This document shows, in pieces, positions 19,001-25,500 of a DNA stretch of 64,000 nt. The translations under genes were made by a program, and so were the position numbers. Source of the stretch: Meloidogyne chitwoodi (taxonomy: Eukaryota; Nematoda; Chromadorea; Rhabditida; Meloidogynidae); assembly GCA_015183035.1 (NCBI GenBank), contig JACZZP010000019.1, positions 186,001 to 250,000 on the forward strand. The letters are read 5' to 3'. The notes under the pieces were generated by a model. The model did no database searches. It was not told where the DNA came from and worked only from the letters and a program-made list of their open reading frames with translations. Each line of letters begins with the position of its first letter. The stretch's first letter is position 1.

Positions 19001-21117
19001 TCTATCTAAGATGCTTATATGTATTTAGTGTCCAGACATTTCGTCAACAGAAATTGCATGACATTTCGTCCCAATGGCAAAAAATCGGCTTGGGTAAATG
19101 AAATTTAGTTTTTTTGCCGTAGAGGCTAAATGTCGTGCAATTTTGTTCGACGAAATGTACAGATCTCTTATTTTTGATCATTTACGGTACAGTAAAACTG
19201 AGGGATTACAGTAAAATAATTTTTTATTTTTTTATTATTTAATTTTTAAGCTCAATGGTTGGGTGTGGAAAAAAAAGATAACTCAAAATTTAGACAAAAA
19301 GGATTATCAAAGGAAGAGTATAATAACATTTGGTTTTGGTTTTATTTATCTCTTGGAAGAAACCAATTTGATTTTGATTTGGCTGAAAAGTTTCCAAAAA
19401 AGCGTAAGTATTGCTTAAAAAATTTAAAATAATATTTGATAAAACTTGTTCATAGCGTCTTTCCGATCCGAATGTTCATTTGAATCATTGTCAGCTTGAG
19501 GAGCTCTTTCGAATGAGCTATCATACTCATTTTTGAATTTTTAAAAGAGCTTGGTCCCCTCTATTGTTTTTCAAATTTCAGAGACCTGTATCTCAGCTCA
19601 GAATTGAGACCCAAAACTTTTTTTGATGTCATTCGAATCATCTTGACGAGTTCTTTCGAATGACAAATAGTTCATTCGGATTGGAACTTGGATGTTATGA
19701 ACAAATTTTTTAAGCATCTCGTCCTGTAACGGTCGTATCAGTTGAGGAGACTCCGTTATCAACTCCTCAACACGATTTTATGCCTCATGGTGAAAGTTCA
19801 GTTGAGCCGTCTCCGTTTGCAACTCCTCTACACTATTCTACACCTTATGCTGAAACGTCTCGTCAGACAACTCAGGGTAAAACATTTTTTAACTGAACAT
19901 ATATTCGCAAGAAAATTTATCAAAAATAGATACCCCATTTATTCGCAATAAAATTTATCAAAAAATGACACCCCATTTATTCGCAAGAAAATTAAAAAAT
20001 CGACACTCCATCTAATCGCAATAATATTTCTCCAATTTATATTTACAAAGGGTTGATCAGATAAAAGTCCACAAAATCGCTACTTTACCCAATTAAAAAA
20101 AATTTTTCAGGGTCAAGAACTCCAGAACAACGCTATAGTGCTGAATCTTCTTCTCACACACAGCGTTCAAGAGGTTCTACTACTCCTGAAATACATCGAC
20201 CCTCTGATATTGCTGGACCCTCTCATTCGCAGCGCCCAAGAAGAAGCTCAAGTATGGAAATAATTTTTAAACTATTTAAAAAATCTTATTATATAAAAGA
20301 GAAAAGTTTTTCAGTTTGTTTGTCCACGTTTTTATAAACAAATCATTGAGGGAAGTGGAAATGGGGGTTTTTATAGTAAGGTTTGAAACTTGAAAATAAA
20401 CTTGAAATTGAAATAATGCTTAAGATTGTACTTAAAACTTGAATCAAGTTTGAACTTAAAATTGAATCAAGTTTGAATTTAAAACTTAAATCAAGTTTGC
20501 ATTTAAAACTTTAATCAAGTTTGCATTTAAAACTTTAATCAAGTTTGCATTTAAAACTTTAATCAAGTTTGCATTTAAAACTTTAATCAAGTTTGCATTT
20601 AAAACTTTAATAAAGTTTGCATTTAAAACTTTAATCAAGTTTGCATTTAAAACTTTAATCAAGTTTGCATTTAAAACTTTAATCAAGTTTGAACTTTAAA
20701 ACTTTAATCAAGTTTGAACTTAAAACTTGAATTAAGACTCCGCTAGTATAAATTTACACTACAAAAATTTAAAAAAATTTAACTTAAATTGGAAATGTGT
20801 CAAATTTTATTTTTTAATCCATAGTTTTAAATCTATTTTTAATTAATAATTTAATTCTTTTATTTTTAGGTCCAGGATGGTGCTTTAATTGTTTTTCAAG
20901 TAAAACGCGAAAAAAACGTTCAGTAGAGGAAATTTTCTTTGGAAAGCTAAATCGTAAGAAGCGTGCTATGAGAGCAATTGTAGGAACGTCACAAGGAACG
21001 CCCCCAAGAAAACAAAAAGAAATAAATTTTGCTGCAATGTGGTTTGGACTCAAGCTATTTATGTTCGGATTGGGCTGGGTGCTTTTGGCTTTACAGTATG
21101 CGCCGCTTTTGATTTAA
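1027..21117 (+). CDS. Paralog A: secreted/membrane protein of unknown family, 13 exons
   Basis: I do not recognise this family. Exons are 1027-1305, 1529-1676, 1778-1986, 2739-2936, 3306-3457, 4382-4617, 4897-5053, 18000-18389, 18663-18838, 19251-19403, 19715-19876, 20111-20251 and 20870-21117, giving 882 residues. All junctions are GT-AG, and the phases agree with paralogs B and C. The protein starts with a signal sequence (hydrophobic core [16 protein letters not shown]). Conserved landmarks are [21 protein letters not shown] in exon 1, YINCVD in exon 2, [16 protein letters not shown] in exon 3, NSPW in exon 7, [16 protein letters not shown] in exon 9 and WFWFYLSLG in exon 10. A Ser/Thr/Pro-rich part spans exons 11-12. 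The last exon has two basic R-x-K-R sites (RKKRS, RKKRA) and a hydrophobic end ([20 protein letters not shown]). The AG directly before the ATG suggests a splice acceptor there. Intron 7 is 12.9 kb and holds a Helitron. If that intron is not spliced, the locus is two fragments (1027-5053 and 18000-21117). Confidence 0.8.
1322..1430 (-). pseudogene. tRNA-like sequence in intron 1 of paralog A
   Basis: Read on the minus strand, there is a good A-box (TAGCTCAGTCGG) and a perfect B-box (GGTTCGAACCC), with about 60 nt between them. The spacing is too long for a standard tRNA, and neither the anticodon stem nor the acceptor stem pairs well. It is therefore a degenerate tRNA or the head of a tRNA-derived SINE rather than a working gene. 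It lies antisense to the host gene. Confidence 0.6.
2011..2088. repeat. Short foldback in intron 3 of paralog A
   Basis: CTAGAGATCGG at 2011-2021 is the exact inverse of CCGATCTCTAG at 2078-2088, with weaker pairing of the AT-rich inside. It has the look of a small MITE. No target duplication was identified. Confidence 0.55.
2097..2280. repeat. ACAAAAATACATG foldback, copy 1
   Basis: An AT-rich inverted repeat: ACATAAAATCACAAGATAAAAC and ACAAAAATACATGG on the left fold onto TGTATTTTTGTGTTTTTATC on the right. The same words form the foldback at about 38489-38766 after paralog C, so this is a dispersed family. Confidence 0.5.
2310..2494. repeat. Foldback element with 39-bp perfect terminal inverted repeats
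   Basis: The sequence 2310-2348 is the exact reverse complement of 2456-2494, beginning CCAGTTGACCGCAAGGCCGG. The inside (about 2389-2415) holds a second palindrome around GACTCAGCTCGACGAGCTGA. It is 185 bp long, far more GC-rich than its surroundings, and sits in intron 3 of paralog A. A perfect 39-bp arm suggests recent insertion or strong constraint. No clean target duplication was found. Confidence 0.8.
3609..4087. repeat. Large foldback element in intron 5 of paralog A
   Basis: The left arm (about 3609-3747) and right arm (about 3949-4087) are near-perfect reverse complements of roughly 138 bp. The outer ends are ACGTCACAACATGCCACTCA and its inverse. The spacer also pairs with itself (TCACCTCTCTTC against GAGGTGATC), so almost the whole element could fold. 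Each arm carries the AAGAGCTTATTGAGTAGG / GCTCTTTCGAATGGTA core found in other foldbacks of this window. Confidence 0.85.
4670..4850 (+). repeat. Short tandem repeat GTCAGTTGATCTT in intron 6 of paralog A
   Basis: Degenerate copies of a roughly 20-22 bp unit built around GGTCAGTTGATCTTAYGG occur side by side, with inverted copies (GAAGATCAAT, GAAGATCAACG) at the left end. It fills most of the 279-bp intron. Confidence 0.6.
5239..5273. repeat. Two small GC-rich palindromes
   Basis: AGCCCTAACGGGCT (5239-5252) and GCGCGCTTCGCGCGC (5259-5273) are perfect hairpins a few bases apart in otherwise AT-rich DNA. They lie just left of the first copy of the 700-bp dispersed repeat. Confidence 0.6.
5440..6100 (+). 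repeat. 700-bp dispersed repeat, copy 1
   Basis: This copy shares ordered blocks with 15240-15925 and 16035-16725: GACTCAGCTCTTCAAGGGCT, CAAATGATAT, TCATAACTTTTTGAAAAGTAAC, AAGTTAAGGTC, GGGGTACC, AACACGAATCCG and CGCAAAGTTA. All copies are in the same orientation and none has a long open frame. It flanks the Helitron on the left. Confidence 0.75.
6403..12051 (-). CDS. Helitron Rep/helicase with N-terminal Ulp1-type (C48) cysteine protease
   Basis: An intact 1,882-residue ORF. Residues 81-100 carry two GRP-type AT-hooks (KRGRPK, GGRPKK). Residues about 200-310 look like a C48/Ulp1 protease with His227 (GHWTL), Asp243 (FIDS), Gln290 and Cys296 (GHSCGYF). Cys/His-rich fingers follow at about 415-478 (CYYC, CCGCGG). 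The Helitron-like N-terminal and Rep part has the two-His motif PHLH (941-944) and the two-Tyr motif KYALKYPFK (Tyr1087, Tyr1091). The C-terminal Pif1-type helicase shows Walker A GDGGTGKT (1447-1454), Walker B IIIDE (1525-1529), GDWKQ (1566-1570), TKAQGQT (1817-1823) and FLSRCT (1844-1849). By family knowledge, Rep nicks and joins single strands during rolling-circle transposition and the helicase unwinds DNA. The protease partner is unknown. All motifs are intact, so recent activity is plausible. Confidence 0.93.
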   Translation of the reverse strand: MFTFDNVSISDPTDDIVPSTPHTPTTPLTPFSLNSEAVVPRKQRKTRDSSVDTYSLLSYCDSSSHYTSRASSPCSISSNTKRGRPKNKRKGVGGRPKKQLTAPIHNVIDFSNLPLLNFVTEISNDHNSICNRTLMSLHVNDLPNNPLHIETLWNNLSEWLSSNDIYAFLSYLSTITNNRVVVVNPMGTNPDSFNPNFSNEEIQFLCYGHVHGEIPEIILFPLHFPGHWTLVVWDSTHGTFFIDSLSSPFTSRLDNNERILILQFFINHLTNIPINEIIITSYPSHLFTHQNDGHSCGYFICLYAEAWLFNSRNLLFQNFNIITQQRRILWHLNELLSNDNVQYHPFSAPHVVEHVPNEGVIVCDEPIIFLQPDPPTKTLRRSDRIKTRSNDSTSTAVIPIPVPSISSQNPIDSYCTRRHKGFLCADVRAKHTADLYDSGNLGDGACYYCSALLLNSEININHKYQYKTISSSYCCGCGGVSLPSYNIPPKPLQDLLKGDTAESKEFLKSENVYNSLLAFASISVGHQDSSLHGATCFMLNGEFTRHLSSMFSGNLVPSFSQLYILDANEALDIRTQNIQSGGDRVDPQTLQKLDSILRNSHPFAKQYKNFHTQYENILETDGPDAVKHFRLTLLEERAAPAPIRDPSLHTRQVNLPDERAMFSIWTESNEPPQLKGIFITDLQGSLFELPSYHPMTDTLCYPLLFPCGDDGFHKNFPFIRKNKPTSDPINDSDDSNTSTEDVDDDPAKKKFITLRDYIRYRLAIRQNEPLHNILSAGGGLSQKLALDYDARINAEVASFLRKDELNLRATLPENILRHLAKDANLSSIDQIGSVVMFRKYHPGTRPYFQEKFYDATTIMARARKPGCASFMFTFTSNPQWPEIQRNFLRKDQKLVDRYDIMCRIYEDKKRKLHHLIEKKHIFGNILGYAESREFQKRIGGPHLHRVLTTDIEATAVNIDNIIWAHIPPNPTDSDKSDWANFIRKVRDLIPKFQIHDCGAHCKGKDGRCMKRFPKPFSRQTILHDNKPAEYYRPSPEDGGEVLTVKHGPTTIKYDNSRIVPYNPLIMVMFQSHHNLEYAYGQTDNLKYALKYPFKGAMFSYIKCAANNTVNIDEPAQYSKMIFRSPAEAFCRIMSYPYARLSHNVVKLTIHLPGQQKIYLAPATRRTKAMSVAQANLPDTPLTSYWNLWRNDPTIRDILYENMPQTYSIDPKSKLWKKRKISSNPRNIINRRPNIGRIYTVSPRDQEKFALYVLTRHFPGDPDHLLNVNGTICDTFAEAARLHGLFEDNSVWERTLREGSHSLNPSQMRQLFVNILVFGSTDSCVIDAVHLWDMFIDFMYDRRCTDAERPLRIDRALAIIERYLLANGKRMQDYGLPLPNNSLTDDPNKALDEFFFPQHVNDDDVDATIDTSSFVSAQLNPEQNNFYHLILNSVMDRMNSQRLFFLSGDGGTGKTFLLNFLLFHLRRLGHKVLATASTGIASTKFYAGGMTLHSAFRFGINHEPGQIPAVQFDSYFGRRIIESIVIIIDEITMLEKTMLENVDLLCRTMVPQYNQLPFAGKVVILSGDWKQSLPVVINSSSPEAQVAVCIQSSSLYNNFHKTRLIQNMRLAPSEVRFKEWLYQLGTDTSGDKISIPKSMIVESRDELISFVFDRGFNIPSPDLLKRLMLAPTNRSVDLNNDLVLSSFNSQSQDYYSIDKCLSEDPLSPYAADFDIAQINVLTPSGMPAHHLLLKVGSIIVLLLNLNTSKGLCNGTRLIVRKLHPNLIEAETITGLSTNQGLIVGISRVRTTYKDKRPDGVSFERFQFPVRIAFTMTITKAQGQTCERLGGDLSDEPFAHGQLYTFLSRCTNSSNIRIYAPDKPHDKDGNVLIQNVVARGLQFD
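12061..12258 (-). CDS. Small basic ORF in frame just upstream of the Helitron protein
   Basis: A 65-residue ORF with a very basic start (MPKKQELKRKKNRE) and a Ser/Gln-rich remainder. It is in the same reading frame as the 1,882-residue ORF. Only its TAA stop (12061-12063) and three sense codons separate the two. It may be the original N-terminus cut off by a nonsense change, a separate small protein, or a readthrough leader. The sequence alone cannot decide. Confidence 0.45.
   Translation of the reverse strand: MPKKQELKRKKNRESYLAIANPNSSLQSSDDSAQPEPSNQYSNLHIVNNPSQGGDSVPSQTSRFF
12447..12646. repeat. Helitron 5' subterminal direct and inverted repeats
   Basis: Two direct copies of CCGTTACCCA(TA)TACGCCCAGGAAAA lie about 39 bp apart. 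Further out is an interrupted inverted repeat (12561-12583 with 12624-12646) that pairs at AAGTTCTGCT and ACTACGCA. Such subterminal structures are expected near the 5' end of Helitron-like elements. Confidence 0.6.
12660..13270. other. Unassigned segment right of the Helitron
   Basis: About 600 bp of more GC-balanced sequence (GGGGGTACCAGATGATGTGT and similar). The open frame at 12704-12919 has no recognisable motif, and no repeat partner was seen in the window. It may be the far end of the Helitron insertion or of another element. Confidence 0.3.
13337..14104 (+). repeat. 14-bp polypurine minisatellite (AAGAAGAAGAAAAG)n
   Basis: About 46 copies of AAGAAGAAGAAAAG run from about 13340 to 14000, then a degenerate GA-rich tail with GATGAAGAG continues to about 14104. 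The purine run is uninterrupted from 13337 to 14016 (680 nt). Long reading frames on both strands (Lys/Arg/Glu or Phe/Ser/Leu only) are products of the repeat and are not called as genes. Confidence 0.95.
14280..14745 (+). repeat. 114-bp satellite, about four units
   Basis: The marker GACTCGGGGTCGAGACTCGA starts at 14280, 14394, 14508, 14607 and (diverged) 14721. Spacing is 114 bp, except one 99-bp unit that lost 15 bp. Each unit has TTTAAATTGTCTCTA, GGCTCGAACTTCTCTATCGA and a GGTATTGAAT / GATACCGAGA inverted pair. Confidence 0.9.
14746..15235. other. Unassigned AT-rich segment
   Basis: Several frames of about 60 codons are open here, but none shows splice partners, similarity to other parts of the window or a recognisable motif. 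Confidence 0.3.
15240..15925 (+). repeat. 700-bp dispersed repeat, copy 2
   Basis: This copy matches copy 1 (5440-6100) and the adjacent copy 3 block for block, including TTTCAAATGATA, AGTTAAGGTCGATTGAA and AACACGAATCCGG. Copies 2 and 3 share a tail (CTGAGACTCAAGTG) that copy 1 has only in diverged form, so copies 2 and 3 probably arose by tandem duplication. Confidence 0.75.
16035..16725 (+). repeat. 700-bp dispersed repeat, copy 3
   Basis: Tandem neighbour of copy 2, about 790 bp further on, with the same ordered blocks (CTTTCGAATGGTATATCATT, TTAAGGTCGATTGAA, TACGAATCCG, GCAAAGTTACGGTCAAAAA). It is non-coding. Confidence 0.75.
16970..17300 (+). repeat. About 122-bp degenerate tandem repeat, three units
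   Basis: The units begin near 16973, 17095 and 17217. Each has a TGTTCAKTGCC-like start, CACTCAAACTC, GCACCAAAATG and ACCCATCCC, followed by an ATTTTTATTTAAAATTTAAA spacer. The flanking 16726-16970 and 17300-17815 show only low-level similarity to other sequence here and no convincing gene. Confidence 0.6.
17815..17942. repeat. ATTTATTCGCAA foldback family, copy 1
   Basis: The left end (GGAAACTTGCTGGTTTAAGT, then CACCCAATTTATTCGCAAG) folds onto the right end (GCAAATAAATGGGATG, then AACCAACAAGTTCCG). The same layout occurs at 18397-18581 and 37233-37381. It ends about 60 bp before exon 8 of paralog A. Confidence 0.7.
18397..18581. repeat. ATTTATTCGCAA foldback family, copy 2
   Basis: Located in intron 8 of paralog A. 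GAACTTGTGCAGTTTAAGTGCA on the left is the near inverse of GTGCACTTAAAATACACAAGTTCC on the right. The inner sequence holds three CCCATTTATTCGCAA-type blocks in both orientations, so the element is itself compound. Confidence 0.7.
19028..19164 (-). repeat. CATTTCGTC MITE-like element, copy 1
   Basis: Ends are TGTCCAGACATTTCGTCAAC and GACGAAATGTACAG. The interior TTTTTTGCCGTAGAGGC, with an ACATTTCGTCCCAATGGC block, matches the element at 24559-24694 in reverse orientation. Intron 9 of paralog A. Confidence 0.7.
19890..20035 (+). repeat. Tandem half-copies of the ATTTATTCGCAA family
   Basis: In intron 11 of paralog A, ATATTCGCAAGAAAATTTATC-type units repeat four times with about 45-50 bp spacing and the shared core CACCCCATTTATTCGCAA. 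No inverted partner is present, unlike the full foldback copies. Confidence 0.65.
20300..20760 (+). repeat. Element with internal 24-bp minisatellite (intron 12 of paralog A)
   Basis: The left part (TTTGTTTGTCCACGTTT, AAATCATTGAGGGAAGTGGA, GGGGGTTTTTATAGTAAGG) is the inverse of 51356-51450. It continues into about ten copies of the 24-bp unit CAAGTTTGCATTTAAAACTT (plus TAAT) at about 20429-20736. The open reverse frame that repeats LIKVLNAN comes from this array and is not a gene. Confidence 0.8.
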
Positions 21118-21304
21118 AATATGAACGAGTATTTTATTGGGTAAAAACTATTTTTTTGGGATTTATTTAAATTTTCTTCCTTTGCTAATTTTATTTTCTT
21201 ATTATCTAACAAACATTTTTTAAATCTATTCTAGTTTTTTTAAAAAACATAAAACTTGTCGACATTTTTGCAAATTTGGAAATATAATATAAAAAATAGT
21301 GTCT

Positions 21305-21898
21305 AACAAGGGAACATCTTTTACTGTCACCACGAATTTAATATTAATTTTGGTACCAATGGATAGAGCAACCCCGACTTCATATTGTGAAGTAAGTTTC
21401 TTTTTCTTGCAAAATGACTAAACCAAGATATATTCAGTTCAAAGTTTCAGTTTTTGGGAGCTCTAGAGTAAAGAGAAGAAAGAGGGGAAAGAAGAGAGAA
21501 GACAATGCAGACCCTTTTATCTAATGCTTTTGACCATTTTTAAACATTTCACGCTGCTTACCTTTTTTCCTTCTCTTCTTTTAAATTGAAAACGGATGGC
21601 TGACTGCCTACCGTCTCTCCGACGTTAACCTCACTATTTTCGCTTATAAGGAAGCAAAAAGAGAACAGAGAAGGAAAAAGCAAAGAGTGACAAGGAGAAA
21701 AGTCGCTCTCTTCTTTTCTTTCCTTTTCCAGATACTCTAGCGCTCCCAAAAACTGAAACTTTGAACGGATATATCTTGGTTTAAAGTCATTTTGCAAGAA
21801 AAAGACACTTACTTCACAATAGGAAGTCGGGGCTGCTCTATCCCTTGGTACAAAATTAATATTAAATTCGTGGTGACAGTAAAAGATATTCGCTTGTA
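21305..21898. repeat. Large foldback with arms of about 165 bp
   Basis: The left arm (about 21305-21472), from TAACAAGGGAACATCTTTTACT to GGGAGCTCTAGAG, pairs with the right arm (about 21729-21898), from CTCTAGCGCTCCC to AAGATATTCGCTTGTAAGAG. The spacer also pairs with itself (GAAGAAAGAGGGGAAAG against CTTTCCTTTTCC-type runs). Confidence 0.85.
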
Positions 21899-21907
21899 AG
21901 AGGAATC

Positions 21908-22116
21908 ACTATAGGCCGAAGCCCTATAGATCGATATTTAAAAAAGCTAATAAATTTAAAATACTCCCAATATATCCAAGTTTATGCGAAGACCAACCGG
22001 TCTTGGAGTCAAAAATATAAAAGTAATAAACACTTAACATAAATTTATGTTTTCTTGTAGTGTTTAATGTTTTATGCTTTTTTAAACATCTATAGGGTCT
22101 CGGCTTATAGGGGTGG
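21908..22116. repeat. CTATAG foldback family, copy 1
   Basis: The ends CACTATAGGCCGAAGCCCTATAGAT and ATCTATAGGGTCTCGGCTTATAG are inverse. The interior block ACTCCCAATATATCCAAGTTTATGCGAAGACCAACCGG matches the element at 32702-32956, so this is a shared family. Confidence 0.75.
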
Positions 22117-22194
22117 ACTCGTTTAAGAGTGGTCAAGTAATTTATTATCAGTTCCACTTTTTCGAAATTATTGCACTTTTCCACTTTTTCGAAA

Positions 22195-22262
22195 TACTTT
22201 ATTGTCGGCGACAAACGCCTCTCATTTAAAGGCAATGAAGGTTGGCAATATGGGCACGCACT
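22195..22262 (+). promoter_or_regulatory. Conserved upstream block of paralog B
   Basis: The sequence ACAAACGCCTCTCATTTAAAGGCAATGAAGG...GGCA is also present before paralog C at 28586-28620 and 28813-28855. It lies about 270-340 bp before the ATG. It is only a candidate because the evidence is similarity between paralogs. Confidence 0.3.
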
Positions 22263-22532
22263 TTCATGCTTAACTGATATAGTTCTAAAAAGTGAGAGAA
22301 TGCCTGATTAGCGTACGAACAGACTCATTTAAATTAAAATTACTTAACGTAAACAAGAAAAATAAAATTAATTATTTTAATATATTTCTTCATTTTTTTT
22401 AATTTTTTTTTTAAATTTATATTTAAAGATTATTCCAAATTTTTTATCTTTGAATGTTTTTACTTTAAGTTTAAATTATAGAGGATTTCGAAAGATATAT
22501 TTATTATATAAATTTATACTTAAAATTTTAAG

Positions 22533-25500
22533 ATGATAATCAAATTCTCATTTATTTATTATTTACTGTTTGTTGCCCTAATATTCATCTTCAATGTCTT
22601 CTGCGTTGAAAGAACCCATTTCAATAAATCGCTAAGAGGCCAAGTCAAAGATTTTTTAAAACGAAATTTGCATCACTGTAAAATTGCATCAGCCGAATGT
22701 GATGAAGCAATATTACATTTATTTAATGGACTTTCAATGTATAATGATCATTTTCGGTTTGGAGGGATTCTTGACTATTGCCGTGAAATGGGAGAGGTAA
22801 TAATTTTTAAATTTTTATAGAAGAGTCAGTTCTGTTTTTCTTCGAGAGGGGGAGGTCAATTGTAACCTATCCCCTTTTCCCTAATTATTCTAATATTTTT
22901 AAACTAAATAGATTAACAAAGAATACGAACCAAACCAATTTGAATATAATTTAAACAATGAACTTTTATCTAATGTCCATGAATATATAAATTGTGTAGA
23001 CAAAATATACATAGAAGAATTTGAGCTTGAACAAAATTTTGCAAATGCGAACGGTTAAATTTTAAAATATCTTGATCAAATAAATAATTTTTTAAATTAA
23101 ATTAAAAGTTAGATACTAACAGGAATCGAACCTGCGACCTTTTCCCACATAATCGGATGCTCTACCGACTGAGCTACCGGGGCGACGCTCGTATTTTCTC
23201 TTTTTCACTTATAGTAAATCTTTAAAACTTGTCTAATCTTTTAAATGCTAAACAAGTTGATTTCACAATATAAATTAGATTTCTTATAAAAAGTCTTAAT
23301 TTTTCGAAAAGTAAATCTCATTCCTATGTTTAGATAAAAAGACTGTTCTTCTCTTTCGTCAATTTATGCATGCATTTCTTCTCACAAAACCGGTTTATTT
23401 GGCGCGTGAATTTGTTAAGATTTTTAATCCGCAAGAGGACAATGCCAATATTTGGAGTGATGATACTCGCTGGTTTTATAATTTAAAATTTCATTTTTTA
23501 CTGGAACTTGCGGCAACTCAAACGACTGAGGTTGTTAAAATATTTTTATTAATTTACTATATTTAAGGAATTGCGTCTTATTCGTCAATTAATTTTTGTA
23601 CTTAGTAGCTCTGAAGGAAAAGGAGTTAATTTTAAAGAAAAAAAGATTAATTTTGATAAAATGTACTTTTTGAAGGATCAAAAAGGATTCAACTTTAAGG
23701 ATGTTTTAAATTTTCTTAACAAACGATTCCATTATGAAAAAAAAGAAAACGAACATCAAGGATATCAGGTAAAATTGTAAAAATTATTGACTGCTCTGCA
23801 CCCTAACGAAAAATATATAAACATATCTCACGAAAGAACTTGTCAAATTACGTCGAATAACACCTAAATTACCGAATTTCTTCAACTAATACACATGATT
23901 TATTCCCTTGAAAATCAAAAAAGCATAGGGGGAGTAAGCTCATTTTAGGTGATTACCGAGGCTGCTCCTTTTATACATAGGTATTTCCTTTGCTCTTTAA
24001 AAATGTGACACCTTTAGGATAAGGTTGTGAAGGAAAATTTTTCCTTTACAAGGAATATCATTAAATTTATCTAATAAAAAATTTAACAATTAAGGGAGCA
24101 ATTACGATCTTTCAAAAGAATCGAAAATATCAATTCTTGGAGGGAGTCATGTGAACAAGTTCCAAGCTTTTCTGAATATAAAGAAATGACCAGATGGCCG
24201 TATATTGCAAAACAATATTTAATGTTTCGCGCAGGCTGCAGGTATTATTTTGAAAATTTGATTTAAATCAGAAATAATTTAATTTCAATTTTAGTTTATT
24301 CATGCTTAGAGAAGAAATTCGAGGTTTTTTGGAATATCCAGCAGTAAATCCAATAAGTACGCAATCTTTTATTACGAAAGCAATGATGACATTCAGTTAT
24401 TCAACTTTTCAATTTTACGAAGACGATAACCGTGCGGCAAGAAACGACTTTGACCTCCTCTCTCGTATATTCAGAGGGAACATATCTTCTTTTATACCAC
24501 TCAAAAATGTTATCGATCGTGTTTTTGAACTTGGTAATTTAAATATTTAAAAAGGGACCTGTACATTTCGTCGAACAAAATTGCACGACATTTCGCCTCT
24601 ACGGCAAAAAACTACAATTCGTTTACCCGAGCTCACGATTTTTTGCCTTGGGACGAAATGTCGTGCACTTCCTGTTGACGAAATGTCTGGACACCATTTA
24701 TAAGGACTGACTTAGAAGGCTGTTTTGATTTTGAATATATTAATAAAAAAGATAGATATTTAAAAGTTGGGGTCACTTCCGTACCGCTATTTCCGTACAT
24801 GTGTATTTTTTAAAGCTTCTGGTTGTTTAGTTTATTTATTAAAAAATATAAAAACGAATATTATACTCTGATTTAATTTTTATCATAAATATTACGGGTT
24901 ATTAGAATTTATAAAAATACAAGTGCGGGTTCTTTTACAAAATTAAAATATTTAATTAAGAAAAACCTCGTTATTTCACTCATTTTGATCAAATCGACTA
25001 TTTTGGTCTTCCACAATATAAAGGACAATCATTAAATACAAATATAATTATTGAAAATCTGGAAAAGTGGATAAATAATTTATGTCCTATAAATTCACCA
25101 TGGACTGGAAAAAATGAGTAATAATATTTTTTCAATTTATTTGTTAAATTTTGGTCTTTTAAAGTTTCTAGATTCATAAGTTTAACTAAACTTTGAAACT
25201 AATTTTATTTATTTACTTTAAGACTTTGTAATTTTTGGCTGGACAATGGATTTAATTTAAGATTCAAAAGTTTTGTAAAAATGAGTTCAGGTGTTATAAC
25301 TTTTGTACAATTCGAATTTTTACAATTAAACGCAGAAGGTTATGGAAAAATTTTTGAAGAAATTTTATTCGGTTTTATCAAGTGTATTACAAAAAAGCAC
25401 AGCGATTATAGTGAAATATCTAAAAGAATAACTGACTTTGCAAAATATGATTTATTCAAACATTTTTATGAGAGTATTGAACTGGCGTATACAATGTGTC

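Larger units (their letters stand above)
21118..22532. other. Intergenic region between paralogs A and B
   Basis: No gene is supported. The segment holds the large foldback at 21305-21898, the CTATAG foldback at 21908-22116 and a promoter-like block (CGACAAACGCCTCTCATTTA at about 22208) that also precedes paralog C. Confidence 0.6.

Noticed and set aside
20486..20686. Reverse frame repeating LIKVLNAN
   Set aside because: Translation of the 24-bp intronic minisatellite.
18000..21117. Separate gene starting near exon 8
   Set aside because: No start context is seen. Exon 8 begins in the phase left by exon 7 at 5053 and aligns with internal exons of B and C. Retained as the 3' half of paralog A, with the split noted as an alternative.
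23108..23186. Functional tRNA gene
   Set aside because: A- and B-boxes are good, but the anticodon and acceptor stems do not pair. Kept as tRNA-like pseudogene.
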